Source: Carettochelys insculpta (Eukaryota > Chordata > Testudines > Carettochelyidae). From it: 64,000 nucleotides of DNA. This document shows, piece after piece, positions 11,438 through 22,879 of this stretch. The position numbers were made by a program, and so were the translations under genes. Each line of letters opens with the position of its first letter. The stretch's first letter is position 1. The notes beneath the pieces are model-generated. The model saw only the letters and a list, made by a program, of their open reading frames with translations. It was not told the DNA's origin and ran no database searches. Location of the stretch: the NCBI RefSeq assembly GCF_033958435.1, contig NC_134138.1, positions 263,415,798 to 263,479,797 of the forward strand, written 5' to 3'.

Positions 11438-12495
11438 ATCTCCAGCAGGAGCGGGGCCTGGAGAAAACCGACACTGTCAGCAAAACAACCAAGCAAAGCT
11501 GAACTTTCAGCACCTGGTCGAGATGGAGTCTGGCAAACAACAGGGAAGCCACTGAAGTTACATAGCTGTTGATGCTCAAAACCAGACATCTTCCCCCTCA
11601 CAGAACTCTTGTTGAGGGCACTGAGCAGCGCTAAGCAATCTCAGTTCCTGTGGAAGCCAGCAGTTTTGCAGGTGCTGAGTATATAACACTTTTTCAGTAG
11701 CTCTCCAGGTTTCTTGCCTTATGTGGCCCTGCAAAGGAAGCATACTTATGCTGCCTTTGGCTCAGCTCTTGTTGCAATCAGTGTAGGATCTGGGATTGCT
11801 CTCTGAGCAGGAGAATCAGGCTTTTAGCAAGCATAAGCTACCACTCACTCACTCGGCTGAAAATAATCTTTATTGTGCTTAACAGGCACAGACCAAAGGA
11901 CATTGTCTTGTCATCCACACAGCTATAGATGGAGGTTACTCCACTGATATCTCAGAGACATTATTCCACGTTTGCCAGAGAGCACAACTAGACCCAAGAT
12001 AAGTGAGCTGAGGGAACAGACTGGACCAGAAACACTAGAGGAGACACTAGTGCTGAGTGATTTGGAGCAAAGGGGAAAGCACGTCGGCATTTGGCTGTTG
12101 TAGGGTGGCAGGTTGAGCCTAGAATGCATAGCATAGTTGACAATCTGGCCAATGATATGGGTTTTGCTCCTTTGAGAGGCATGTCGTTTACTGCACCATA
12201 AGATGCTACATCCTTAATTGTGTTGTGTGACCTGAAAGTCTGTGTTTTACTGAAAAGGAGCTTTAACAACCGTTTAGAGAAGGAATGCTCGCAGCTGTCA
12301 TTTATATTCAAATTCGACACGTGGTTTGAACTGGGACAGCAACTATCTGGCCCATAATAAGGACTCTTTTACATTCTTTGTTTTATCTAACTCCTAACTT
12401 CCCCACCCCACATCCCCCTCCTGCCAACCTTGATAACAATTTTTCTGATTTGTCAATCTTGCTAACAATTTTTGGACCTCTGTGCTTTATATATT
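11438..12495. other. Intergenic sequence, no gene seen
   Basis: Unique AT-rich sequence with no supported coding region. A 110-codon minus-strand frame at 11988-12320 has no recognisable features. Confidence 0.5.
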
Positions 12496-12605
12496 AAGTC
12501 TGTTCTGGTATGGCTATGATCTGAAGAAGCAGGTCTGTCCCACAAAAGCTCATCACCTAATACATTATTTTGTTAATCTTTAAAGTGCTACATGACTGCT
12601 TTTTT
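12496..12605. repeat. Penelope-like element 3'-end fragment
   Basis: Contains 'atctgaagaagcaggtctgt', then 'ccacaaaagctcatcacct', then 'ttaatctttaaagtgctaca', the order seen in the common short reptile repeat that elsewhere in this window (42,812 onwards) forms the terminal region of a PLE. Only one arm is present. Confidence 0.6.
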
Positions 12606-12702
12606 GTGTTGTGTGGTATTGACCAGAGAATGCATTGTTGGTCATCTGGGCTTTAATAGAAGATAGGGCTGTTGTAGGTGTACTGGTTCTGGGACAGGAG
12701 AG

Positions 12703-12856
12703 AGACAAGGTGGGTGAGGTAATATATTTTATTGGCCCAACTTCTGCTGGTGAGAGAACAAGCTTTCAAGTGCCAAAGAGCTCTTCTTCACGTCAGACTC
12801 ACGTAGCTCAGAAGATTGTGCAGTGAAAGATATTACCTCACCCACTCTCCTTGTCG
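12703..12856. repeat. PLE-type hairpin repeat
   Basis: The left arm (about 12703-12730, ACAAGGTGGGTGAGGTAATAT) is matched by an inverted right arm (12829-12856, ATATTACCTCACCCAC...TTGTC). Between them lies 'ttattggcccaacttctgct' and 'agagctcttcttcacgtc', a second common reptile short repeat. Assigning it to Penelope is by analogy with the other hairpins here. Confidence 0.5.
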
Positions 12857-12859
12857 CAG

Positions 12860-14119
12860 ACACCGTGAAGAGTCAGTCAGCACTAGTAGATTATACTGTG
12901 GGGCACTGAGGCTTTTTCTCAGCAAGACTCTTCTATTTCACACACATTTCATGGCATAAAGTACCAGAATCTTACGACTGTACAGATCATCTGAACACTA
13001 AATGTTAATGACCATATTCACTGCAAAAGGAAAGAGATTTTCTCCCATAAATTATGCCAGCTAAGTAAAGCAGCTGGTGTCTCTCTTGTGGAATTTTTGT
13101 CACAAACACACCAGCCAATCCAGGCCATTTTAAATTTTGCCTGGAGTAAATTCTTGATTTGTAATTTTTTCTCTGCATCTCTAGAGACCTGAATCAGATT
13201 TAACTTTCCCTGGAGAGACTTCAGGAAAGATTGATATTTGTAGAACAACAGGTTGGTTTCCTTCTGTGGCCCAGTCCAGAGCAGTGGGTGCTCAGAATCT
13301 CTGAAAATCGGGTCACTTGTTTAGCTACCTACATACAACATTAGGTGTATAACTTCAGGCACAGCACCTGAAAATGTCAGCACTAGTCCCTTCTCAAAGT
13401 CCCATTGAGCGCTTGAGAGATTAAATGAGCAAAGGCTGAGAAAGAGCTGCCTAAAATGTCCTGGAGGATCAGAAAAGTCTTTTTTTTTTCTGATGTGCCT
13501 AAAAACAACTGGAAGGAAAGATCCCGATGCGGGATTTTGCAGTAAGATGAGATGGAAGATAAGGTGAACAGAACAAGCAGGACCAAATGCTTCTGAGTGA
13601 GTCTGGAATACCTGTTGAAATCACAGGAATGGCTAAATTTGATCCAATATATTTTTAAAATTAAGGAATAGTTTATCATGCAACACTTACAATTAGTATC
13701 TGTCAGAACTTAAGGTCAGGTATTTGGTATCTACAGAATATGCTATTCAGCATCGTAATAGTACTGGCTGTATCACCTTCTAGCTGCATATTTCAAAGAT
13801 TTTTGCTAACATTAAGGGCTTCAGCATGTGATCTTTTAGCAGGCAGAACTTCCACTGACCTCATGTTTCGGCTGGTAAAGGAGTGCAGGATTCGGCCGTG
13901 ACTAATCCCTGAAGGTACTTTTTTGTTTTGATAGAATATAGACTTGCATGGCTTTCTCTCTGTTACCCCTGAAGGTAATGTAAATGAAAAATTAAGCACC
14001 TTCACTGAAATGCAGCTGTCCCTGGGGTGGAATTCAGAAGCTGTGTAACAGCTTCGTTTAACACCACAAACACAGTTTAGAATAGTAAGGAAAGAAAAAC
14101 ATTGCATCCACTTGCACCT
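12860..14119. other. Intergenic sequence, no gene seen
   Basis: AT-rich unique sequence without recognisable genes or repeats; a homopolymer T run lies near 13480. Confidence 0.5.
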
Positions 14120-14122
14120 ATG

Positions 14123-14833
14123 AGCTGTGTCTACACGTGCACGCTACTTCGAAGTAGCGGCACTAACTTCGAAATAGCGCCCGTCGCGGCTACACGTGTC
14201 GGGCGCTATTTCGAAGTTAACTTCGACGTTAGGCGGCGAGACGTCGAAGTCGCTAACCTCATGAGGGGATCGGAATAGCGCCCTACTTCGACGTTCAACG
14301 TCAAAGTAGGGACCGTGTAGACGATCCGCGTCCCGCAACGTCGAAATTGCCGGGTCCTCCATGGCGGCCATCAGCTGGGGGGTTGAGAGATGCTCTCTCT
14401 CCAGCCCCTGCGGGGCTCTATGGTCACCGTGGGCAGCAGCCCTTAGCCCAGGGCTTCTGGCTGCTGCTGCCGCAGCTGGGGATCCATGCTGCAGGCACAG
14501 GGTCTGCAACCAGTTGTCGGCTCTGTGTATCTTGTGTTGTTTAGTGCAAGTGTGTCTGGGAGGGGCCCTTTAAGGGAGTGGCTTGCTGTTGAGTCCGCCC
14601 TGTGACCCTGTCTGCAGCTGTGCCTGGCACCCTTATTTCGATGTGTGCTACTTTGGCGTGTAGACGTACCCTCGCAGCGCCTATTTCGATGTGGTGCCGC
14701 GCAACGTCGAAGTTGAACATCGACGTTGCCAGCCCTGGAGGACGTGTAGACATTATTCATCAAAATAGCGTATTTCGATGTTGCTACATCGAAATAAGCT
14801 ATTTCGATGTTGGCTTCACGTGTAGATGTAGCC
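14123..14833 (+). mobile_element. Harbinger internal-deletion derivative, copy 2 (711 bp)
   Basis: Same orientation as the long element at 57,687-61,574, with ends AGCTGTGTCTACACG and GTGTAGATGTAGCC and ATG duplicated at 14120-14122 and 14834-14836. The left portion aligns with the long element up to the GC-rich 'cgtgcagcagcccctta' region near 58,007. It then jumps to the region just upstream of, and including, the first codons of the minus-strand transposase (ATG at 14485-14487, reading MDPQLRQQQPEALG then a stop). The right part continues to the right terminus. It has the same length as copy 1 but lies in the opposite orientation. Confidence 0.88.
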
Positions 14834-14836
14834 ATG

Positions 14837-16724
14837 CAGGGAAAGAAGGCAAACATTAATCTCATTATTTGAACTGGATTTTGAATGGGACACAAGAGTT
14901 TTCACCACAATCTTTAAAGAAAATTGCCCAGTATCTTTAGTGGCCTCATACCTTGGTTTGAAGACTTGTCTGTCTGTTAAATGCTCTAGGACAAATGAAT
15001 CTCTAGTGTAACTCCACCAAAGACAGGGGGTTCAGGTTGATTGGTGAGTAGAGCGTGAGACAGAGTGGGATGTAGAGGGGGAGACATGAAGGTGACGTCA
15101 GACCCCACTCAGCTCTGCAAATCTATCATAAGTTAATGCTTATCCCATTCCCCTTCCATGCCTCAAGTGGGGATGGCGGTAAAGGCCCCCATATTGAGAG
15201 TAAAGGCTTGGAAGAGCCACACACACTGTCAAGACAAAGAGGAGTCAGGGACCAGCATAAGGGCCCTGGTCTTTGCTGGTCTGCAAAGCAGTCCTTTTCA
15301 GCTCACCACAGAACCAGTGGTGGGAACACTTCACAGGAGAGGACCTCATCAGTTTCCAGCCTCCCACCATCTGAGCTAAAAATAGATCTGGCCCGATGCT
15401 TTTGATTATGATGTTCTATGAATGGAAAATAGGGAACCTTCCTTTCACAGCAGATTGAGGGTTTTCCTCTCTTTGATGAAGGCTGTGAAGACCAATGCAA
15501 TGAATCCAAATGTGGAGAAAGATTCTTTGGGGAAAGAAAGTCTGGAGAACCAGATCCATAGAAAGTGCATCTCCACTGAACATGGTACATGGAGAGATCA
15601 CTGCAGCACAACAGAGCCTGGAGTAAGGGCTGCTTACCGATGATATTTCTCTAAGATTTTGGATCAACCCTAACCTTTGATGCCAGGCACTGTATTATAA
15701 AATGTCCCTTCTTCTCCCTTCACATCTCCATTCATGCCGCTTTTATAAATGAAACTAAATATAAAAGCAGTAATTTAAGTGTTAAAATGTGTATTAACAA
15801 CATAACCAATGGTGAGTCCCTTCCATTATGGTTTTATCATGGCACACGGACTCAGACCCGCAGCAATTGCCTCAGGCCCCTATGAAACCCTGAAGAGCCA
15901 TTGTGTTATAAGGTTTGTATTTAATTATGACCCAGCTTGATACAATGCAATACTTTAAAATCATGAACATGAAAAAATCTTTAAAAAAAACCCAAATAAC
16001 ATATCTATATACTCGGCCAAAATGGGGCACAGGGCAAAGGAATGGTGAGACAAAATGTCTGTCATCTTTCTGTAATGCCAACTTTGACAAGACAGCAAAA
16101 AACAGACAAACACTTGATTATTATCTAACACAAGTATAATCACTTCATTGTTCTTATTTCCAAGAGGAGTAATGCTCTGGTCTATTCTTTCCTCTCTTCT
16201 AATATACGTCATTACAGAGCACTTTTAACAAATGTGTCTAATGAAAGGAAATATTTAGCACAAGATGGTTGTCTAATAGACTGATTTCCATTGGAGCACA
16301 TTTGAACTCCACCATATATCTTTAGATCTCCCTCCAATATAAGGTTCCCAATCACCAGAAAACTAAAGCTAGTTTCCAAAATACCACTTCAAAGAGATGA
16401 TTAATATATTATTTTAAACCTGGTAAAACCATTTTTAGATTTGACAATATCCTACATTCAGACTCATTTACTCTCTGTCCAGATATTTCGTTTTTAAAAT
16501 AAGAATAGACTACCATCCTATGCTCCTGCTTACTGTGGCTTCTTAAATCTCTCTCTCTAATTACAGAAGAATAAAATATGCAACATAGGAAATATGTCCT
16601 ATGTGATTTTAAGGGACAAAACCAATAGGGTACTGTAGAAGTTAAATAAAGCTCTATAGAAATCATTCTAAGCATACTATGGAATTGAGCAGAGAATTAT
16701 GTACTTTCTGCACAATTTGTAAGC
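14837..16724. other. Intergenic sequence, no gene seen
   Basis: No coding region can be supported. Overlapping open frames at 15,136-15,667 on both strands have no recognisable features. Confidence 0.5.
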
Positions 16725-17082
16725 CAGCCTCTATGTGCAAAACAGGGGGTGGGTCCCCTCTGGGGGGATGTGAAATTTCAGAAGGAGGAGGCACAGCACA
16801 ATCGGCTACTGGGTTTCCGGCTCATCCATCTCATTAAAAATGTTGAAATATGTTACCGCTTTTATGTGTATGTATGTTCCCATTTGTATATGATCAACAA
16901 AGCTTTTACGTTCTACACACTCATTTTCTTGCACATGCCAAAAGGTTTTGTTTTCTTCCCATGAACATTACTGACATTTCCATCAATTTGGATTACATTA
17001 GACAGGGTGTGGGGGGGAAGGGGGACTGCTAAGTTTGCAGGGACAAAAGTGGGGTCCAATGTAAAAAGTTTGATCACCCCAC
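16725..17082. mobile_element. hAT-like MITE, same family as 47,639-48,532
   Basis: The right end 'tttgcagggacaaaagtggg' then 'gtaaaaagtttgatcacccc' closely matches the right end of the element at 47,639-48,532 (near 48,484-48,530). The left edge 'cagcctctatgtgcaaaaca' is a weak match to that family's terminus. I cannot see a clean 8-bp duplication, so the boundaries are approximate. Confidence 0.5.
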
Positions 17083-17936
17083 TACATAGTTGAATAGGTA
17101 CTTATAGCTTCACCGTAGAATTCTATGGGACAATTAAAAACTACCACAAAATTATTATAATCCTCTGTAGACTTCTGTAGGCTGTTTCCTCAGGAGAAGA
17201 CAGAAGTGACAGTTCTAGCTTCTGTCATCAGCAGTTGTATGGGTTTACAGTTTGGGACTCAGTCCTTCAAACACTTACTGACAAGCCCAGAGTAGCCTCC
17301 ATTCCAGGTATCTTCATCTCTCAGGAGACACTCTTCCTTGCAGGACTGGGCCCTTGGCTGGCTGAAGACCAATTTCTAAATCAATGACTAACTCAGTAGC
17401 CATTACAGCAGTGTATAAGAGACATTTTCAAAATGGCATCTAAAAAAGCTATCACCTTCAGTGGAATGAATTTGTGATGCATTTCAGGCATCCCTGAAAA
17501 GACAGGCTAGACTATGAGAATACTAAATCAGACTTTTGCAATGCATTGCCATCAGCTACACAAATGGAGCTAGGTTTTAACTCTGTGTAGAGCATGGGAG
17601 AGAGCAGTATGTACCCAGAAAATGCTTGCCAGTGGGAGAAAGGCTTCAGAGACTGCTCCCAACCCTCCAGGATTGTCCTGTAGTCTCTAGGAATTAAAGA
17701 TTAAACATTAATTAAAGTTCATGTCATGATGAAACCTCCAGGAATACGTCCAACCAGAACTGGTGAGCCTTGTTTAGAGCCAAGAGAGAAAGTGGTTTGG
17801 GGGATAGAGTTTAAGTTGAATATGGTGGAAAATTCAGAAATTAGTGGTTGGTAAATCAGCATTGCTGTGTTGACTTCCATGGAGCTGTGCTGCTGTACAT
17901 CTGCCCAGCATCTGGCCCTGGGCAGATCAACACATC
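17083..17936. other. Intergenic sequence, no gene seen
   Basis: Unique AT-rich sequence with no supported feature. Confidence 0.5.
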
Positions 17937-17937
17937 T

Positions 17938-18106
17938 GGGCTACATCTGCACGAAAGGCTTTTCCTGGCAAAAGTGGGCTTTTGTTGGGAAAAAATGGGG
18001 CACATCTACACACAAAATGTACTTTGTCAACAGCTTATCGACAAAACCCGGCACATCCGCCAGCAGAGTTATACTCTCCCCATTCAGTTATAACACCTGT
18101 CTCAAC
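17938..18106. mobile_element. Fragment of a GTCGACAAAAC-type DNA MITE
   Basis: Begins GGGCTACATCTGCACGAAAG and contains 'gggcacatctacac', 'ttgtcaacagcttatcgaca' and 'ctccccattcagttataac'. The last phrases also appear inverted in the element at 20,999-21,345, so the two belong to one family. The right part is interrupted by the PLE fragment that starts at about 18,107. Confidence 0.5.
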
Positions 18107-18178
18107 AGTGACAGAGAGATAGCCGTGTTAGTCTATATTTTATCAAAACAAAAAAGTAGTCCAGTAGCACTATTATTT
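18107..18178. repeat. PLE terminal fragment
   Basis: 'gagagatagccgtgttagtct' followed by 'aaaaaagtagtccagtagcac' is the terminal phrase seen at the 42,812 end of the PLE (there 'gaggtagctgtgttagtctg', then 'gaagtcctgtggcacc'). It is only about 70 bases long. Confidence 0.55.
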
Positions 18179-18179
18179 T

Positions 18180-20996
18180 GTTACTATTATATTATGTAAA
18201 GTGAAGTTACCCTGGATTTGAGCTGGAATGAATGAGGTCAGAAACTGGCCTAGTGCGGGTGCTGCAGGGTCAAACTGATAGATCAGAGAGAAGATCTTAG
18301 CTTGACATATGGGCTTGCCAAGCCTCAGTTTCTTTACAGTCCACTGTTCTAAATGTTTTTGTGCTGCCAACAGCATCATATTAATGTCTTTTGGGACATT
18401 CTGATGACCTACATGAATCATGACGCCAAAACGCAACTAAGACCAGAATGTGGGAAAATGCACCTGGCTTGTTATAGGGAACCCACACCATGTGTGAATC
18501 AGACATGACTCTACTCAGTGCATTTTGCTTTCTCTGTTCTGGGAGTGCCTGCAAATGGATTGGAATTTGTTTCATCTGATTCATTACCAACTAATTTATT
18601 CACTCTCTGAATTAATCACAAGCAGCTGCCTCACTGCAAGCACTGAATTCTCAAAATCTGAGTGCTATACATTTATTTGGTTGATCATGTAAGTCACATG
18701 ATAGCGTTTCTGTTTACTAATGGGAGGAGTGTAACTCGTACACACTTAATTGGGAGAACGGCTTGAAGGTGATACTGTGGCTTTCACTCTCCTAAGGACA
18801 GACAGCGGTTTAGGGAGAAATTGCAGATAAGCAGGGAAGGGATATTTTAAACTTTTTCCTTTCTGGACCACGCAAGCCTTGCCCAAGGCATCATTCCTTT
18901 AAAAAAAAAAATACCAGTTCAGGCTATCTTGTGATTTACTGGCTGGATATGGAACTGATATATAATTGTATCTTGTCCTAGTTACACGAAGCACACCTGA
19001 TTCCCCTGTAAGTCAGGAGTTATTCCATATATTTCAATGAACTTTCACCATGTGAGAAGAGAGCCAGGCCCAGAACTCCACAGATAGCCCCAGCTCTCAT
19101 TATTACAAAGCAATGCAAGCTTTAACAGCTCTATTGCTTCATGGTTTGGGTTTCTGCTTTCCTTTTTGTAATGTTGTAAGCAATGTCCCACGCTGTGAGG
19201 TCCATGCATATGAGTTACAAATGCAAGCTCAACTATGTATTTAGTACAGACATCACCTGAGAGCCATTAATTCATCCAGGGATGATCAGATGTCAAGGAA
19301 TTTTCCTAATTTCTGCCCAGTCTATCATTATTTTCTCCTTTGGAATTGCATTTGACAGTTTTTTTCAGCCTTTCTTAAAAAAAAAAAAAAAAACCTTCAG
19401 GAAAGTGAGATTTCTGCTGGGGTTTGTTGCTGCCATGTTTCACATATGATAGACTAAAGAAGTGTAACTGTGCTGATTTGCCATGGCACACATCAGCTCA
19501 TGGCAGAGGGAGCTGGAAAGGCAAAGCTCCATGATGATCTTTTCTCATGAAGATCACCCACATCATCTCACTGAGGGATGGGGTTTGCTCTCTGGTGAAA
19601 GGGCCCTTGGGTTCATTCCCAAGCCTGGCAGACACTGAGGGAACCAAAGGAAGCCAAAGGCCCTGAGTCTCCACATCAGCTCTAGTGCAAACAATCTCCC
19701 ACAAGATCTTAGTATTCAGGAGCATTTTTTGGAAAAGATAGTACAGCCTGGCCCTCAGTCACTCCCTGGTCTGCTCACTCTTTCCCTCCAGCCTGTTGAT
19801 TTCCTACTGCACCCAAGCATGGGATGAGACTGTGTGGACAGACCTCCATTCGTGCTGGGGAGAGGCGTATCACAGAGACAGCCAAATCCACCTTCCACAT
19901 GATAGGGGGAAATTTACCTGCAGATCGAGGAAGTGTGTTCTGGGACACTGTTAATTATAACTGGACTTCTGTCAGCTCCATGCACTGAGATGCTGCCTCA
20001 CTGGGAAGCTAGGAAGCTTTTCATTAAAAACAATTTAAAAAGCAAACCAACCCTAAGAATACTTTAGCACCACATTCACGATCTTTCACCTCAGTGGGAC
20101 TCTGTCTGAGTGGTAGAGTAGGACTGGTCAAAACCTGGAAAGTCTCTTCTGTAAAAAATGTGGAATGGGTTCACAAAGCCTCCTCCTTCTCCAGATCCCA
20201 GAGCTCTGGTCCTCCTTACAGTCCTTCTCATGCCACTGAGCCCTGGGTCTTGACTGGTGAGCAGGTAGTCCTTCTGCAGCCACAGCACCAAAGCACTCAT
20301 CTGAATGGAGCTGCTTAATAGCTGGAAATGAACAATTCATGAGGGGATTGAAAATCAATATGGATATTGGCAATAAAATAATACAGCTAATCTAGCAAAG
20401 CCAATGCTGAATATAATCAGTCTAATGTGTATGGGCAACATGCCAAGTTCTACCTACACATAAGTCTGCAGAAGCACAAGAAGAATAAGGAATTATGTAT
20501 ACAGCTAAAGGCAGGATCTGCTCCAATGTCTACAGAAGATGACACAAGTGCAGGGAATTCTAAAAGAAGGAAAATAATGACACGCCAAATACTGCTGATT
20601 TTCTCACACAAAACTCCCCTTGACATTAATATGGGGAGGAAACATATCTTCTCCCTTTGAAATCTGAGAGGCCCCACTGAAGTCCATACAGCTGTAGCTG
20701 AATGTGCCCCTGCGATTTGATCCACGATTGACAACCAAATAACAAATTGTATGGCACATTCCAGCCATAGATCCCAAAGCACTAGAGACATTTCACAAGC
20801 TCTCTACAAGTATACATGCCTCCAAGCAACAAACTGTATAGTGGAAGTGCTGAGAGCCACTGAACCAAACTGTAAACCCTGTAAAAATGGAAACCATCTC
20901 AAGCTAGGGGGTGCAGCAATATGTACCCCTATTTCCAGTTCCTATTGACTGTAATGCAGCCACTTCCATAGTAGGCTCTTTTATGGTGCAAACTAA
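18180..20996. other. Intergenic sequence, no gene seen
   Basis: No supported coding sequence. An A run lies at 19,378-19,394. A phrase like 'tcccctgtaagtcaggagttattc' near 19,000 resembles a decayed reptile repeat. Confidence 0.5.
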
Positions 20997-20998
20997 GG

Positions 20999-21345
20999 CT
21001 ACATCTACATGAGACGCCTCTGTTGATGGAAGTGACTGCCAGAAGCGATTTCCTGGCAAAACTTCAGTCGACAGATAATGTCTACACATAAAAGCAGATG
21101 GAAAAAGCAATCTGCTCTGTCGACAGAGAGCAGCCAGAGTGCCCAGCCCTCTCGACAGAGCCACTAACCAGAAGCTCTGCGAACAGGGCTGCCTGGTGAA
21201 CTGGAAGCCTTGTATGTTGACAAAAGGGCCCCGGAGCATCTACACGGCTGTTTTATCAACAAGAAACTGTCAAGAGAGGCGTCATACCTGAATGGGGAGA
21301 GGTATAACACTGCCAGTGAATGTGCTGAGTTTTGTCGACAGACTC
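20999..21345. mobile_element. GTCGACAG-type DNA MITE
   Basis: Starts GGCTACATCTACATGAGACG and contains repeated CTGTCGACAG/TTTTGTCGACAG and 'catctacacggctgttttatc'. 'gtcatacctgaatggggagag' near 21,280 is the inverse of the phrase near 18,070. The Harbinger-like start and subterminal repeats suggest a PIF/Harbinger-type MITE. The right terminus is uncertain. Confidence 0.5.
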
Positions 21346-22600
21346 ATGGACCAGTGAGCATCCAGGCTGCTCAGCTATGAGGCAGGGTTTAGGTGGTGCT
21401 TGGAGCCAGAAACCAGGAGGACTGATTTAAGTCAAAGATTTTTATTCTGATTGAAATCAGCTGTCAGGAAATCTTAATTTAAATAATCAGTTTTAAATTG
21501 TGTTTTCCATTTTTACTAATTATTGTGCTAAAGAATGGTTGCTTTTAGTTGGCTGGTAATTATTAAAAGATGTCCATTTGCAACTACAGAGTCTCTCCAG
21601 TAAAAAGGATGCTTCTTTTTGCTAACCAGGAAGACATAATGCATCATACCTATTTATTTAAGTGATTATTTGGTATGCTACAATTAAGTTTCTTATTTTT
21701 TTATTATTTAAGAATGTTTCTTAGTTACTACATGTAATTAATTTGTGACTTCCAATTTGCATCATGTTCTGGCTGGAGGATAATTCAATTTAAATTAAAA
21801 GGCACAAAAAAGCATTTTTAACTGTTTTAGTTATTAATTAAAACTACATTAGATATGCCAAAAACATAAGGAAAGGCACTGTTTATCAAAGAATTTATCA
21901 GAACATGTTTTGTGTTAACTGACAATAAAAAAAAGGAAGTAATATCTCATAAGGAAATTGAACTCATTGCCTCTGGTCATCATGTTCCTCAAGATTTTAG
22001 AACTAGTAGACCTCATCCTCTCACACCTAATGTTTATTGTTCACAGTTTGAAAGAGGAAAACAAGCTTTCCTGCTTTTAACTCCTAATTGTTTTTTTTTC
22101 AAACGTTGAATACATTAGTTAGTGAACTGAACAATTCATAGTTCCTCTTTACCAGCAGAAGAAGCTACTACTGTCAAAACTGGTTTACTACTTCAATGGA
22201 CTCTTAATTCCAGGTGTTTAGCCAGGGACTTCCAGCAGCTGAGTGGTCTGACTTTCTTTAGTACTTGGCAGCAAATGTACAGTTTAACATATTTTTTTGA
22301 GTTTTTAACTGAGAGGATTTGAGTAGATTATAATGAGTTTAGGCCTTAGCATAGGTTGTCAATTTTAATTTTAATTTTAAATAGGTTTATTTGTTTTAAA
22401 AGCTGGCATTCTCTTTCCATTTTACAAAGTCCATTTAAAAAAAAAAACATCCTGTTACTCTACCCAGTGAAAAGAGCAGGGGAGATGATGAGGCACTGCA
22501 CCCTTTGTCAGAAGGGGAGGGAAGCTGTCCATGTACCTGTGCTGGACTGAGGGGATGGAGTAAGAGCAGCAGGAAGGGAAGGCCTGGCCATAGCCACAGC
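21346..22600. other. Very AT-rich intergenic stretch
   Basis: Dominated by A/T runs and ATTTAAAT-like words, with no gene or recognised transposon. It sits directly before the abrupt rise in GC at about 22.6 kb. Confidence 0.5.
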
Positions 22601-22879
22601 CCCTAACGCTTAAGTCCAGCTATATGGTGGCAGCACAGAAAGCCGGGGGTGGGGGGAGCTGCTGGCTAAGCCCAAAGGGAAGAAATCCACTCCTGTTCCG
22701 CACAGTCACTAACACCACTGTGTTGGCTTCCCTGGCTCTCTGCCTTTCCGCTAGCTCCAGGCAGAGACTCAGGCTGAACCTGGGGAGGATTTACAGGAAG
22801 GAGGAATTTCTTTGGGTGTGTGGGGCGTGGTCAGCTTGCCAGACTGGCCTGGGCCCTGGCCACGGAGTGAGGAAGCTCA

